Shown: positions 17,053 through 28,071 of the stretch, one piece after another
How the letters are laid out: every line of letters begins with the position of its first letter
How positions within the stretch are numbered: the stretch's first letter is position 1
From: Flavobacterium pectinovorum
GTDB taxonomy: Bacteria > Bacteroidota > Bacteroidia > Flavobacteriales > Flavobacteriaceae
Reading direction: 5' to 3'
NCBI RefSeq assembly: GCF_900142715.1
Contig: NZ_FRBX01000001.1
Span: forward strand, 1,116,001-1,180,000
Length of the DNA: 64,000 nt
Notes under the pieces: model-generated
What the model saw: only the letters and a program-made list of their open reading frames with translations
Database searches by the model: none
What the model was told of the DNA's origin: nothing
Position numbers and translations under genes: made by a program

Positions 17053-18495
17053 ATGAAATTATCTACCCAAATCCTTTTAGCATTTACACTGATAATTTTG
17101 CTCTCTGTTGCAGACTCATATACCAATTATATGATGTCAAAAAAAGTACAGTTAAACTCCCATTTTCTAGCCAGGTCAGAAGAAATAATCCGTACTTCAA
17201 ACAAAACCCATAAAGCAATTATCGAAATGCAAAGTGCCTTTAGAGGTTATTTGCTTACAGATGATCGTGTTTTTTTAGATTCTTATTTTAGAGGCCTTAA
17301 AATTGTACCGCTTTTAGTAAATGAGCAAAATTTGCGTATTGGTAATGATAATTCGCAGCGCGTTATTTTTGATTCGATTAATACGCTTCATCATAATTGG
17401 CTTCATTATTCTGAAAAACTCATTCAGGCAAGAAAACAAAATCCTAATTCTTTTAATAATTTCTTCGAAAATTCACTAAAAAAACACATCGGTAAAAATA
17501 TCAACGATGAAATCTCCAAAAAGTTCACAAGATTCGACCGAATAGAATATAAAAGAAGAAAACATCATAGTGAAGAGTTGCTTATTTCTCTCAGGCACAC
17601 CCGAATTTTTTCTCTCATTTTCCTAACTTTGACTATTATAGTAGGGGTTTCCAGCACGTTTTATATCATGGAAATTACGACCAAACGAATTTCATCGATG
17701 GTTAGTCTGGCCGAAAATATTTCTAAGGGAAAATTCACAAGTATTGAAGATACCAGAAATGATGAATTAACGGCTTTGGCATCATCATTAAACAGTATGT
17801 CCGGCAAACTTGATAAAAACATCCACGAACTTAAAAACAGAAACGCCGAACTTAATAAGTTTGCTTATGTCGTTTCTCACGATTTAAAAGCGCCCATACG
17901 CGGAATTCATAACGTAATAACCTGGATTGAAGAAGATTTGGATGGAGAACTTTCTCCTGAATTAAAAAGATATTTAGCTATTATTCCGCAAAAAACCAGA
18001 CGAATGGAAGCCCTAATTAATGGTTTGCTAGATTATGCACGACTAAATATTAAAGTTCCGCCAGAACACATTGATACCAACAATCTGGTGCATGAAATTG
18101 CAGATTCGATTGTGCCAAGGAATTTCAAATTAGAAATAGGGCATTTGCCTGAATTATTTACAGAACGAATAAAACTCGAACAGGTTTTTGCTAATTTAAT
18201 TAGTAATGCCGTAAAATATACCACTCGGGAAGATGCCGTAATTGAAATTAGCTGTAGAAAATATTCTCATTTTTATGAGTTTTCGGTAAAAGATAACGGA
18301 ATTGGTATTGCAATAGAATATCATCAAAAAATATTTGAAATATTCCAGACACTTCGTGAACAAAACGAACAGGAAAGTACAGGTGTTGGACTTGCAATTG
18401 TTAAAAAAATTATCGACGATCAACAAGAACATATTATTGTGATCTCTAAAGTTGGAGAAGGTACAGAATTTATTTTTACCTGGAGAAATAGTTAG
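17053..18495 (+). CDS. CHASE3-HAMP sensor histidine kinase
   Basis: The 480-residue membrane kinase has an N-terminal helix (6-24), an extracytoplasmic CHASE3-like all-helical sensor (about 30-180, with the typical AFRGYLLTDD motif), and a second helix (about 182-208). A HAMP domain follows (about 210-260: ISKGKFTSIEDTRNDELTAL), then HisKA with the H-box VVSHDLKAPIRGI and HATPase_c (VFANLISNAVKYT, DNGIGI, GVGLAIVKKI). The H-box is of the phytochrome/SHDLK type shared by all kinases of this region. It sits 4 bp before a stand-alone receiver, which is its likely partner. Confidence 0.93.
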   Translation: MKLSTQILLAFTLIILLSVADSYTNYMMSKKVQLNSHFLARSEEIIRTSNKTHKAIIEMQSAFRGYLLTDDRVFLDSYFRGLKIVPLLVNEQNLRIGNDNSQRVIFDSINTLHHNWLHYSEKLIQARKQNPNSFNNFFENSLKKHIGKNINDEISKKFTRFDRIEYKRRKHHSEELLISLRHTRIFSLIFLTLTIIVGVSSTFYIMEITTKRISSMVSLAENISKGKFTSIEDTRNDELTALASSLNSMSGKLDKNIHELKNRNAELNKFAYVVSHDLKAPIRGIHNVITWIEEDLDGELSPELKRYLAIIPQKTRRMEALINGLLDYARLNIKVPPEHIDTNNLVHEIADSIVPRNFKLEIGHLPELFTERIKLEQVFANLISNAVKYTTREDAVIEISCRKYSHFYEFSVKDNGIGIAIEYHQKIFEIFQTLREQNEQESTGVGLAIVKKIIDDQQEHIIVISKVGEGTEFIFTWRNS

Positions 18496-18499
18496 AATT

Positions 18500-18928
18500 A
18501 TGAAAAAGCCGACCATTTTATTAGTAGAAGATGATGAACTCGACATTATTAGTGTAGAAAGATCATTAAAAAAATTAGAAATTGAGTATGAACTTCATTC
18601 CGCTTACAACGGTATCGAAGCCTTAAAACTGTTACGCGATCCGGACTTAAACCTGAATCCGCAAGTGATTCTTTTGGATATTAACATGCCAAGAATGAAT
18701 GGAATAGAGTTTTTGAAAGTGCTTCGGGAAGATGAAAAACTGAAACATTTGAAAGTTTTTATAATGACCACTTCTTCTGAAGGAGAAGATCGGTTTGGGG
18801 CAGAAAAACTTGGGATTTCAGGCTATATCATAAAACCTCTAAATTATAATGACAATACCAAAAGATCAGATTCTATGGATGCTTTTGTACAATTTCATTT
18901 AAGGAAGATTTTGATTGAAAGTATGTGA
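18500..18928 (+). CDS. Single-domain response regulator paired with the CHASE3 kinase
   Basis: The frame opens at 18452 inside the kinase gene, but the ATG at 18500, four bases after the kinase stop, gives a normal receiver start (MKKPTILLVEDDELD). The 142-residue protein is a lone receiver with phosphoacceptor D60 in ILLDINMP, Thr in IMTTSSE and Lys in YIIKPLN. A roughly 20-residue C-terminal helical extension ends FHLRKILIESM. The close spacing indicates co-transcription with the CHASE3 kinase. No DNA-binding domain is present. Confidence 0.92.
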   Translation: MKKPTILLVEDDELDIISVERSLKKLEIEYELHSAYNGIEALKLLRDPDLNLNPQVILLDINMPRMNGIEFLKVLREDEKLKHLKVFIMTTSSEGEDRFGAEKLGISGYIIKPLNYNDNTKRSDSMDAFVQFHLRKILIESM

Positions 18929-19068
18929 GAAGTTCGATGTTAGGCGTTAGAAGAAAGAAGATAGATTTTAGAAGCAAGATTTTAGAAGAAAGAAGCAAGA
19001 TTTTATAGAATAGTTACAAACAAATAAACTATTCAGGCAAAAGATAAATTTAATTCATTTTAAGAATT

Positions 19069-22000
19069 ATGAAAAAAGCAAATGAAGAATTCGAAGAATC
19101 TGTTTTAACAGATGCTGAATTTTTAAAGATTTTAATTAAAGTTAAAAACGGGAATTTTACACAGCGTTTTCCAACAGATCAAAGCGGTGTAAAACGTTCG
19201 ATTTGTGATACTTTAAATGAAATTATTGATCTTAACGAACGAATGGTTTTTGAATTCCAGAAAGTAGGGAAAAGCATTGGTAAACAAGGAAAACTAACCA
19301 ATCGTGTAGCGCTTGATGGTGCGAGAGGTTCGTGGAGTTCTTGTGTGGATTCGGTTAATACGCTAATTTCAGATCTGGTGCATCCAACGATCGAAATTGC
19401 ACACGTAATTACATCGGTTGCAAAAGGAAATTTATCTCAGGAAATGCCCCTTTCTATTGAAGGAAACCCACTTCAGGGAGAGTTCCTCAGGATTGCAAAA
19501 GAGGTAAACGGAATGGTAAAACAGCTGAATTTATTCTCGATGGAGGTGACCCGTGTGGCACGTGAGGTAGGTACAGAAGGAAAACTGGGAGGTCAGGCAA
19601 AAGTGCGAGGTGTAGGTGGAGTTTGGAAAGATTTGACCGATTCTGTAAATAAAATGGCCTCGAACTTAACAGGTCAGGTACGTAATATCGCCGATGTAAC
19701 AACCGCTGTAGCAAAAGGAGATTTATCTAAAAAAATTACCGTAGACGTAAAAGGAGAAATCCTGGAGCTGAAAAATACAATCAATACGATGGTGGATCAG
19801 TTGAACTCATTTTCATCTGAGGTAACCCGTGTGGCGAGAGAGGTAGGAACCGAAGGAAAACTGGGAGGTCAGGCGCAGGTAAAAGGTGTCGGCGGAACAT
19901 GGAAAGATTTAACAGATTCGGTTAACCAGATGGCATCCAACTTGACAGGTCAGGTACGTAATATTGCCGATGTAACCACGGCCGTGGCAAAAGGAGATTT
20001 ATCTAAAAAAATTACCGTAGACGTAAAAGGAGAAATCCTCGAACTTAAAAATACGATCAACACGATGGTGGATCAGCTGAATTCATTTTCTTCTGAAGTT
20101 ACCCGTGTGGCAGTAGAGGTAGGATCTGAAGGAAAACTGGGAGGTCAGGCGAGAGTGCGAGGTGTTGGTGGAGTTTGGAAAGATTTGACCGATTCGGTAA
20201 ATCAAATGGCATCCAACTTAACCGGTCAGGTGCGTAACATTGCCGAGGTAACAACCGCCGTGGCAAAAGGAGATTTATCTAAAAAAATTACAGTAAACGT
20301 TGCAGGAGAAATTCTGGAACTTAAAAATACGATCAACACCATGGTGGATCAGCTGAACTCTTTTGGTGCCGAGGTTACCCGTGTGGCGCGTGAGGTAGGT
20401 TCAGAAGGAAAACTGGGAGGTCAGGCAAAAGTAAAAGGAGTTGGAGGAACGTGGAAAGATTTAACCGATTCGGTGAACCAAATGGCATCGAATTTAACGG
20501 GTCAGGTGCGTAACATTGCCGAGGTAACAACGGCCGTTGCAAATGGCGATTTATCTAAAAAAATTACAGCTGTCGCCGAAGGGGAAATCTTAGAGCTAAA
20601 GAAAACCATTAATACGATGGTGGATCAGCTGAACTCTTTCTCATCTGAGGTAACGCGTGTGGCACTTGAGGTTGGTACCGAAGGAAAACTGGGAGGTCAG
20701 GCCAAAGTAAAAGGTGTCGGCGGAACCTGGAAAGATTTAACAGATTCTGTGAACCAAATGGCATCCAACTTAACCGGTCAGGTACGTAATATTGCCGAGG
20801 TAACAACGGCCGTAGCAAAAGGAGATTTATCACGCCAGATTACCGTAGATACAAAAGGGGAAATTCTGGAGTTGAAAAACACCATTAATACGATGGTGGG
20901 TCAGCTGAACTCATTCGCATCCGAGGTAACCCGTGTGGCGCGTGAGGTTGGTACCGAAGGAAAACTGGGAGGTCAGGCGCAGGTTGAAGGTGTTGGTGGA
21001 ACCTGGAAAGATTTAACAGATTCGGTGAATCAGATGGCATCGAACTTAACAGGTCAGGTGCGTAATATTGCAGAGGTAACAACTGCGGTAGCAAAAGGAG
21101 ATTTATCGCTCCAGATTACCGTAGACGTAAAAGGAGAAATCTTAGAATTAAAAAATACGATTAATACGATGGTGGATCAGCTTCGAGGCTTTGCTTCGGA
21201 GGTAACAAGGGTTTCGCGTGAGGTAGGAACAGAAGGAAAGCTTGGAGGTCAGGCAAATGTGCCGGGAGTTGCCGGAACGTGGAAAGATTTAACAGATTCC
21301 GTTAACCAGATGGCGGGTAACTTAACCGCTCAGGTACGTAATATTGCCGATGTGGCGATTGCCGTAGCCAACGGAGATATGTCCCGAAAAATTACCGTTG
21401 ACGTTCGCGGGGAAATTCTTCAATTAAAAGAAACCTTAAATACGATGGTAGATCAGCTTCGTGAGTTTGCATCCGAGGTAACTCGTGTAGCGCGTGAGGT
21501 AGGTACCGAAGGAAAACTGGGAGGCCAGGCAAATGTACCGGGAGTTGCAGGAACCTGGAAAGATTTAACGGATTCTGTGAATCAGATGGCAGGTAACTTA
21601 ACCACGCAGGTACGTAATATTGCCGAGGTTACGATTGCCGTAGCAAACGGGGATATGTCGAAAAAAATTACGGCCGACGTTCGTGGAGAGATTCTTCAAT
21701 TAAAGGAAACCGTAAATACGATGGTGGATCAGCTTCGTGCCTTCGCATCAGAGGTAACTCGTGTGGCGCGTGAAGTTGGAACGGACGGAAAACTGGGCGG
21801 ACAAGCGTTCGTTCCCGGAGTTGCCGGAACCTGGAAAGATTTAACGGATTCGGTGAACCAGATGGCATCCAACCTTACGGATCAGGTGCGTAATATTGCA
21901 GATGTAACCAAAGCCGTGGCTAATGGCGACCTTTCTAAACAAATTACCGTAGACGTAAAAGGGGAAATTTTGGATTTGAAAAACACCTTTAATACGATGG

Positions 22001-25000
22001 TAGAACAGCTAAACTCATTTGCATCCGAGGTAACTCGTGTGGCGCGTGAGGTAGGTACCGAAGGAAAACTGGGAGGGCAATCTGAAGTAAAAGGGGTTGC
22101 CGGAACCTGGAAAGATTTAACAGACTCGGTTAACGTAATGGCTTCGAACTTAACGGGTCAGGTACGTGGAATCGCAAAAGTAGTAACATCCGTAGCAAAA
22201 GGAAACCTAAAACAAAAATTATCAATTGATGCCAAAGGAGAGGTAGCACAATTAACAGATACAATCAACGAAATGATTGATACGCTGGCAACTTTCTCTG
22301 ATCAGGTAACCACTGTGGCACGTGAGGTTGGGGCAGAAGGAAAACTGGGAGGTCAGGCGAATGTACCTGGAGCATCAGGAACGTGGAAAAACTTAACAGA
22401 AAACGTAAATCAGCTTGCGGCGAATTTGACAACGCAGGTACGTGCGATTTCTGAGGTGGCATCGGCGGTAACGCAAGGGGATTTAACGCGAACTATTGGT
22501 GTTGAAGCCAAAGGTGAGGTTGAGGCCCTAAAAGATACAATCAACCAGATGATTTCGAACCTGAAAGCAACAACATTGCGTAATCAGGAACAAGACTGGC
22601 TGAAATCGAATTTGGCTAAATTTACCCAAATGCTTCAGGGGCAAAAAGAATTGAATTCGGTTACAAAAAAAATCCTTTCGGAGTTGGCGACGGTTGTAAC
22701 CGCTCAGCACGGACTTTTCTATATTCTGCAGGAAGATGAAAATTTTGATGATTCAAAATTGAATTTGATTGCATCATACGCTTACATCAAAAGAAAAAAC
22801 TCGCCAACGCAATATGCAATGGGCGAAGGATTAATTGGTCAGGTTGCGGTTGAAAAAGAAAGAATTATTCTGAGTAATGTTCCTAAAGATTACATCAAAA
22901 TAAACTCCGGACTTGGAGATGCAAAACCAAAAGACGTTATCATTTTACCCGTACTTTTTGAGGGACAATTAAAAGCCGTAATCGAACTGGCTTCATTGGA
23001 TACTTTTAGCGAAACCCACTTAGATTTCCTTGAAGGATTAACAGAAAGTATTGGTATTGTATTGAATACGATTGAATCAAATTCAAGAACCGAAGAATTA
23101 TTGGTACAATCACAATCGTTGGCAAGCGAGCTAAAAAGCCAGCAGGAAGTATTGAAAAATACGAATGAAGAACTGGAAGAAAAAGCATTCTTATTAGCGA
23201 ATCAAAAAGAAGAAGTAGAGCTTAAAAACCAAGAGGTCGAAGTGGCAAGAAAAGCGTTGGAAGAAAAAGCCGATCAGCTTACATTGACATCCAAATATAA
23301 GTCTGAATTCCTTGCAAATATGTCGCACGAGTTAAGAACTCCGCTGAACAGTTTGCAGATTTTGGCCAATGAATTAATTGCGAATCGCGACGGAAATTTA
23401 TCCGAAAAACAAATTCAGTTTGCGAAAACGATCAACTCTTGCGGAGATGACCTTATTCAGTTAATTAACGACATTCTGGATTTATCAAAAATCGAATCAG
23501 GATATATTTCGGTTGATTATAATCCGATTAGTTTTGATGAAATCAGTCACTTTGTGGCTTCTACTTTCAACCCGATTTCAGAAGCAAAACATTTGCGTTT
23601 CAATATTATTATGGATGAAAATCTTCCTGAATTGATTGAAACAGATTCGCAGCGATTGAATCAGATTTTGAAAAATTTACTTTCAAATTCATTCAAATTC
23701 ACCGAAAAAGGAGAAGTAAAACTGAAAATTTACAAAGCAAATAACAACTGGAAAACGAGTAATATAAATCTCGAAAATGCCGAAGCGGTGGTTGCTTTCG
23801 AAATTTCAGATACGGGAATTGGTATTTCTAAAGAAAAACAAAACATAATATTCGAAGCTTTCCAACAGGCAGAAGGTTCTACAAGCCGTAAATACGGTGG
23901 TACAGGTTTAGGATTATCCATTAGCCGCGGACTTTCTGACTTATTAGGAGGAAGTATCGAATTGGAAAGTGAAACCAACATTGGTAGTAAATTTACCTTA
24001 TTCCTTCCATTGAAATACGTTCATATTGCCGAAATTGAAAACATTGACGTAACAGAAGAAACAGATCTAAAAGGCCGCATTAAATCGTTGCCGTCAGAAA
24101 GATTTAATCGATCTGATATTGATTTGTTCTTTGTCGATGAAGTTGGCGATGACAGAACCGACATTAAACCAGGCGATAAAGTTTTACTGATTGCAGAAGA
24201 TAATCTGACTTTTGCCAAAATTATGCTCGAACAAGCACACAATAATGGCATAAAAGCTATTGTTACTACAAAAGGAAATGACGTTATTGACTTCATCAAT
24301 CAGTTTCATCCGCACGCCATTACGATGGATTTGAATATGCCGGACACGAGCGGCTGGAAAATTCTGGACAGACTGAAGACTGATTTTAATTTGCGTCATA
24401 TTCCGGTTTATATTATTTCTGGTGAAGATGAAAGAAACAAAGGCCTTAAACGTGGTGCAAGAAACTTTCTTCTTAAACCCGTTAAAAATGATTCGTTAAC
24501 AAATCTTTTTAATGATATTCATGATTTTAAAAATAAGAAAACCAAAAATCTGCTGGTTGTAGATGATAATGAAACCGATCTTCAAAGAATCCTCGACGCT
24601 GTACGTGGAGATGATATTCAGGTTTTAAGTGCAAAAACAGCCAAAGAAGCGGTTACTTTAATTAGCAAAAAATCATTTGATTGTATTATCTTAGATTTGG
24701 TTTTACCAGATGCAGACGGTTTAGATCTTATTACTGACCTGGAGAATAACATTGCAGGGCAGGAAACCGCCATTATTATACATTCAGCAGGAGATGTAAA
24801 TAATAAACAAAGGGCCAGATTAAACAGGTTTGCACATAGTATTATTTTAAAAAGCTTCGATTCTCTGGATGAACTTGTAGATCAAACGGCATTATTTATG
24901 CATCGTGTGCATAAGGAACTTCCGGAACAAATGCGAGAAAGAATTGAGTCTTTCTATTTGAAAGAAGATGTATTACAGGGCAAAAAAGTGCTTTTGGTTG

Positions 25001-25344
25001 ATGATGACGTCCGAAATTTATTTGCATTAACCACGGCCTTAGAGCGTTACGGCCTTGATGTAATAAGTGCAGAAAGCGGTCAGGAAGCAATTGATATACT
25101 AAACAATGACGAAGCGATAGATATTGTTTTGATGGATATTATGATGCCCGAAATGGACGGTTACGAAACCATGAAACGTATTAGAAAAGACGAAAAACAT
25201 AAAGATCTGACAATTATTGCAGTAACCGCAAAAGCGATGAAAGGCGATAGACAAAGATGTATCGAATCCGGAGCTTCAGATTATATGACAAAACCTGTAA
25301 ATGTTGAACAATTATCCACGTTGATGCGTGTGTGGCTTAAATAA
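19069..25344 (+). CDS. Giant HAMP-array hybrid histidine kinase (Nik1-like) with three receiver domains
   Basis: This 2091-residue protein appears soluble, with no transmembrane helix. Residues about 25-1175 are a tandem array of HAMP units. Each 92-residue unit contains a canonical HAMP ([26 protein letters not shown]) and a divergent one ([26 protein letters not shown]). Eleven copies of GKLGGQ fall exactly 276 bp apart from 19579 to 22339, and one more degenerate unit precedes them. Then follow a GAF domain (about 1200-1340), a coiled coil (1350-1410), HisKA with H1420 ([12 protein letters not shown]), HATPase_c ([21 protein letters not shown]) and three intact receivers (about 1704-1820, 1826-1945, 1973-2091). 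This is the architecture of fungal group III kinases (Nik1/Os-1), which sense osmotic or turgor signals through HAMP repeats. The natural signal here is unknown. Confidence 0.95.
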   Translation: MKKANEEFEESVLTDAEFLKILIKVKNGNFTQRFPTDQSGVKRSICDTLNEIIDLNERMVFEFQKVGKSIGKQGKLTNRVALDGARGSWSSCVDSVNTLISDLVHPTIEIAHVITSVAKGNLSQEMPLSIEGNPLQGEFLRIAKEVNGMVKQLNLFSMEVTRVAREVGTEGKLGGQAKVRGVGGVWKDLTDSVNKMASNLTGQVRNIADVTTAVAKGDLSKKITVDVKGEILELKNTINTMVDQLNSFSSEVTRVAREVGTEGKLGGQAQVKGVGGTWKDLTDSVNQMASNLTGQVRNIADVTTAVAKGDLSKKITVDVKGEILELKNTINTMVDQLNSFSSEVTRVAVEVGSEGKLGGQARVRGVGGVWKDLTDSVNQMASNLTGQVRNIAEVTTAVAKGDLSKKITVNVAGEILELKNTINTMVDQLNSFGAEVTRVAREVGSEGKLGGQAKVKGVGGTWKDLTDSVNQMASNLTGQVRNIAEVTTAVANGDLSKKITAVAEGEILELKKTINTMVDQLNSFSSEVTRVALEVGTEGKLGGQAKVKGVGGTWKDLTDSVNQMASNLTGQVRNIAEVTTAVAKGDLSRQITVDTKGEILELKNTINTMVGQLNSFASEVTRVAREVGTEGKLGGQAQVEGVGGTWKDLTDSVNQMASNLTGQVRNIAEVTTAVAKGDLSLQITVDVKGEILELKNTINTMVDQLRGFASEVTRVSREVGTEGKLGGQANVPGVAGTWKDLTDSVNQMAGNLTAQVRNIADVAIAVANGDMSRKITVDVRGEILQLKETLNTMVDQLREFASEVTRVAREVGTEGKLGGQANVPGVAGTWKDLTDSVNQMAGNLTTQVRNIAEVTIAVANGDMSKKITADVRGEILQLKETVNTMVDQLRAFASEVTRVAREVGTDGKLGGQAFVPGVAGTWKDLTDSVNQMASNLTDQVRNIADVTKAVANGDLSKQITVDVKGEILDLKNTFNTMVEQLNSFASEVTRVAREVGTEGKLGGQSEVKGVAGTWKDLTDSVNVMASNLTGQVRGIAKVVTSVAKGNLKQKLSIDAKGEVAQLTDTINEMIDTLATFSDQVTTVAREVGAEGKLGGQANVPGASGTWKNLTENVNQLAANLTTQVRAISEVASAVTQGDLTRTIGVEAKGEVEALKDTINQMISNLKATTLRNQEQDWLKSNLAKFTQMLQGQKELNSVTKKILSELATVVTAQHGLFYILQEDENFDDSKLNLIASYAYIKRKNSPTQYAMGEGLIGQVAVEKERIILSNVPKDYIKINSGLGDAKPKDVIILPVLFEGQLKAVIELASLDTFSETHLDFLEGLTESIGIVLNTIESNSRTEELLVQSQSLASELKSQQEVLKNTNEELEEKAFLLANQKEEVELKNQEVEVARKALEEKADQLTLTSKYKSEFLANMSHELRTPLNSLQILANELIANRDGNLSEKQIQFAKTINSCGDDLIQLINDILDLSKIESGYISVDYNPISFDEISHFVASTFNPISEAKHLRFNIIMDENLPELIETDSQRLNQILKNLLSNSFKFTEKGEVKLKIYKANNNWKTSNINLENAEAVVAFEISDTGIGISKEKQNIIFEAFQQAEGSTSRKYGGTGLGLSISRGLSDLLGGSIELESETNIGSKFTLFLPLKYVHIAEIENIDVTEETDLKGRIKSLPSERFNRSDIDLFFVDEVGDDRTDIKPGDKVLLIAEDNLTFAKIMLEQAHNNGIKAIVTTKGNDVIDFINQFHPHAITMDLNMPDTSGWKILDRLKTDFNLRHIPVYIISGEDERNKGLKRGARNFLLKPVKNDSLTNLFNDIHDFKNKKTKNLLVVDDNETDLQRILDAVRGDDIQVLSAKTAKEAVTLISKKSFDCIILDLVLPDADGLDLITDLENNIAGQETAIIIHSAGDVNNKQRARLNRFAHSIILKSFDSLDELVDQTALFMHRVHKELPEQMRERIESFYLKEDVLQGKKVLLVDDDVRNLFALTTALERYGLDVISAESGQEAIDILNNDEAIDIVLMDIMMPEMDGYETMKRIRKDEKHKDLTIIAVTAKAMKGDRQRCIESGASDYMTKPVNVEQLSTLMRVWLK
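19579..22614 (+). repeat. Tandem 276-bp coding repeats (HAMP array)
   Basis: The codons for GKLGGQ recur at 19579, 19855, 20131 and so on to 22339, always 276 bp apart, without a single insertion or deletion. The early units are highly similar at the DNA level: the stretch encoding [19 protein letters not shown] is identical in two successive copies apart from scattered synonymous bases nearby. Units 7-9 form a second subtype ([13 protein letters not shown]) and the last two are the most diverged. Confidence 0.95.
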
Positions 25345-25352
25345 GATATTCA

Positions 25353-26585
25353 ATGAAAAGTAACATTGCAGATAATCCAATCAAAATTTTGATTGTAGAT
25401 GACAAAAAAGAAAATCTGCTTTCATTACAGGTAATTCTCGCCGACAGAGGTTACAAATTTGTCGAGGCATCTTCGGGAAAAGATGCCTTGAGAATTCTAT
25501 TGAAAAATCAGGATTTTGCAATTATATTAATGGACGTGCAAATGCCCCTGATGGATGGTTTTGAAACCGCTGAGTTGATTCGTCAGAGTGATAAATTAAA
25601 ACATGTTCCAATTATATTCCTGACCGCAAACATGAACACCAACGAGTATATTTTTAAAGGATATCAATCTGGTGCAGTAGATTATATGATTAAACCTTTA
25701 TCTCCGGAAATTTTGCAGGCCAAAGTAATGGTTTTTACAGAATTATTTAGAAAAAATCAGGAACTGCGTGCCAAGGAAGAAGAAACCAGAACCTTAAACG
25801 AAATCATTTTAAAAGCCAATACCAAACTTGAGGCTCAATATGCGGCGATAGAAAAACATGCCGAAGAACTCAAAAAGAAAAATACAGAACTGGATGCCTT
25901 TACCTATATTTCAAGTCATGATCTTCAGGAACCTCTAAGAAAAATACAAACGTTTACAAATCTGATACTTTCAAATGAATATCCGAATTTATCTGAAGAC
26001 GGAAAAGCAAAATTCAACCGAATTTTGTATTCGACAAACAGAATGAGAGAATTAATCAATAGTCTGCTTACTTTTTCCCGCACCACTATTGTAGACAGGA
26101 GTTTTGAAACTATTGATCTGAATAAAATTGTTGCAGATATTCAGGAAGCTTTACAGGAAAATATTTTAGAAAAAAACGCTGTAATTGAAACCGATTTGCA
26201 TGGATTGGCGTGTATTATTCCATTTCAGTTTATGCAATTATTAGAAAATTTAATTTACAATTCTATTAAATTTGCCAAAGAAGACGAATCTTTAATTATA
26301 AAAATTAGCAGCCGTGTAGCAGATGGCGCAGAATTGGATGAAAAATTAGTTCCAAATAAAAAATACTGTCATATTCGTTTTGTTGACAACGGCATCGGTT
26401 TTGATCCGCAGCACAATGAAAAAATATTTGGTGTTTTCCAGAAATTACACAGCAAAGATGTTTACGAAGGCACCGGAATTGGGCTTGCCATTGTTAAGAA
26501 AATAGTGGAGAATCACAACGGTTTTATCACGGCAAGCGGAGAACCAATGAAAGGGGCGACGTTTAATATTTATATTCCGCATTGA
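25353..26585 (+). CDS. Receiver-histidine kinase fusion
   Basis: The 410-residue soluble protein has a receiver first (about 8-125: ILIVDDKKEN, ILMDVQMPLMDG, FLTANM, YMIKPLS). A coiled coil (130-180), HisKA (H-box YISSHDLQEPLRKI) and HATPase_c (LLENLIYNSIKFA, DNGIGF, GTGIGLAIVKKIVENH) follow. Receivers at the N-terminus of a kinase let one phosphorelay control another. It begins 8 bp after the giant hybrid kinase, so a relay from that protein to this one is likely. It ends the second signalling block; repeats follow. Confidence 0.93.
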   Translation: MKSNIADNPIKILIVDDKKENLLSLQVILADRGYKFVEASSGKDALRILLKNQDFAIILMDVQMPLMDGFETAELIRQSDKLKHVPIIFLTANMNTNEYIFKGYQSGAVDYMIKPLSPEILQAKVMVFTELFRKNQELRAKEEETRTLNEIILKANTKLEAQYAAIEKHAEELKKKNTELDAFTYISSHDLQEPLRKIQTFTNLILSNEYPNLSEDGKAKFNRILYSTNRMRELINSLLTFSRTTIVDRSFETIDLNKIVADIQEALQENILEKNAVIETDLHGLACIIPFQFMQLLENLIYNSIKFAKEDESLIIKISSRVADGAELDEKLVPNKKYCHIRFVDNGIGFDPQHNEKIFGVFQKLHSKDVYEGTGIGLAIVKKIVENHNGFITASGEPMKGATFNIYIPH

Positions 26586-26790
26586 TTATAATTTTTTTCA
26601 GGAGCTAATCCCGCTATCCGTTTCAATCTTTTATTTTTTTAAAGAAAAAAAATAAAAGGATTTCCACTTCTATCGGGGCTAGGACAATCATTTTCATAAG
26701 AGTATTTTCGTGTAGTTTGTTCTTGCGAGGAACGAAGCAACCTCACTAACAATAGTCTACAAAGTTTGTCATTTAGAATATTTCCGTGCA

Positions 26791-26896
26791 GTTTGTCATT
26801 TCGAGGAACGAGAAATCTCCGCAAGTAACTCCGCAACGAAAATCCAATCTTTGTCGAGCTTCTCACGGAGATTTCTCCTCCGTCGAAATGACAAAC
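26791..26896. repeat. Intergenic inverted repeat, GTCATTTCGA family (copy B1)
   Basis: GTTTGTCATTTCGA at 26791-26804 is the exact reverse complement of TCGAAATGACAAAC at 26883-26896, with further pairing of GAGAAATCTCCG and CGGAGATTTCTC inside. Partial copies (TTTGTCATTT near 26764, TTGCGAGGAACGAAGCAACCTC near 26724) lie just upstream. The 466-bp gap 26586-27051 holds only these repeats; the minus-strand frame across them is an artefact. Confidence 0.85.
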
Positions 26897-27051
26897 AGTA
26901 CGTTTAGTTATTTTTTGTGATTAATTTATTTGTAATAAATAGCTAGTGATATCAATAAAATAATATCATGAATAATAATAATCCGCTAGGATTTACATAT
27001 TGGTAGAAAAAAATAAAATCCCCAAACAAAAATATCCCGTAGGGATTACAC

Positions 27052-28062
27052 TCAAATTTTAGGATGAAATTTAGCAATCTTAAAATTCTTCGATTTAATA
27101 ATTTTCCCGTTATCGGTAATCATAACACATGAATATTCAGGATATTTATTGATTAATTTTAATCCCGCATCTTTTCCTAAAACCATTAACGATGTACTGA
27201 AACCGTTTGCCATTTCAGCATTTGGACCAAAAACTGTAACACTGCAAAGCCCTGTAGACGGATATCCCGTTGCAGGGTTGATAATATGCGAATATCGTTT
27301 TCCGTTTAAAACAACAAACTTTTCATAACTTCCTGATGTTGTTACCGCGCCATCATTTAAAGGCACAACGGCAAAAAGTTTATTCGTATCAAAAGGATTT
27401 GTCATTCCGATATTCCAGTCTTTGCCATTTGGCTGTTTTCCCCAGGCCGTCATGTCGCCAGAGCCGTTTACAATTCCTGCTGTTATTCCTTTGCTTAGCA
27501 TCATATCACGGCATTTATCGGTTGCATAACCTTCGCCCAAAGCGCCAAAGCCAATTTTCATTCCCTTTAATTTTAAAAAGATAGTCGATTGAACACTGTC
27601 GAGAATAATATTTTGATATCCCACTTTTGCAACAGATTGTTTAATAGCTTCATCCGTTGGCATTGTTGTCATCGAACCATCAAATTTCCAGATTCTGTCC
27701 ATAGCGGCAAAACTCACATCAAAACCGCCATTTGTAATTTTCGAAAACTGAAGTGCTCTCTGGGTTAATTCAAAAACTTCGCGGTCTACTTTTACAGGAG
27801 CAATTCCGGCATTTCTGTTGACTTCAGAAACCTGAGAAGTTGGTTTCCAGTCAGAAATCAGGTTTTCTATTCTGGTAATTTCTGCAATAACAGTATCAAT
27901 CGAATTTTCTGCGGTTATAGAATCTTTCGCAACAATGCTAATGTCGAATCGCCCTCCCATAAGAAGGGTGGTTCTTTTACGTAAAATTTGTGCATTTGAT
28001 GTAAAACAACAAAGCATTAATAAAAGAGTTGCGAAATATTTTAGATATGATTTAGTTTTCAT
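27052..28062 (-). CDS. apbE: ApbE-type FAD:protein FMN transferase
   Basis: The 336-residue protein has a signal peptide (MKTKSYLKYF, hydrophobic core, cleavage near SNA-Q). The ApbE fold follows: TLLMGGRFDISI, DVSFAAMDRIWKFDG, KVGYQNIIL, the FAD-binding GFGALGEGYATDK, NGSGDMTAWG and the C-terminal HIINPATGYPS and NGFSTSLMVLG motifs. ApbE enzymes attach FMN through a phosphoester bond to Thr or Ser of extracytoplasmic redox proteins. The upstream genes (PepSY-flavodoxin-reductase, DUF2271, ankyrin) are on the same strand; a nested repeat fills the 200-bp gap. The DUF2271 protein is the best local substrate candidate. Confidence 0.93.
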   Translation of the reverse strand: MKTKSYLKYFATLLLMLCCFTSNAQILRKRTTLLMGGRFDISIVAKDSITAENSIDTVIAEITRIENLISDWKPTSQVSEVNRNAGIAPVKVDREVFELTQRALQFSKITNGGFDVSFAAMDRIWKFDGSMTTMPTDEAIKQSVAKVGYQNIILDSVQSTIFLKLKGMKIGFGALGEGYATDKCRDMMLSKGITAGIVNGSGDMTAWGKQPNGKDWNIGMTNPFDTNKLFAVVPLNDGAVTTSGSYEKFVVLNGKRYSHIINPATGYPSTGLCSVTVFGPNAEMANGFSTSLMVLGKDAGLKLINKYPEYSCVMITDNGKIIKSKNFKIAKFHPKI

Positions 28063-28071
28063 AATTATTTA

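Noticed and set aside
19487..22462. Several Leu/Pro/Arg-rich minus-strand frames opposite the HAMP array
   Set aside because: They recur with the 276-bp period of the plus-strand repeat and are antisense shadows of it.
26639..26866. 75-codon minus-strand frame after the REC-kinase gene
   Set aside because: It lies across the GTCATTTCGA inverted repeats and reflects the repeat, not a gene.
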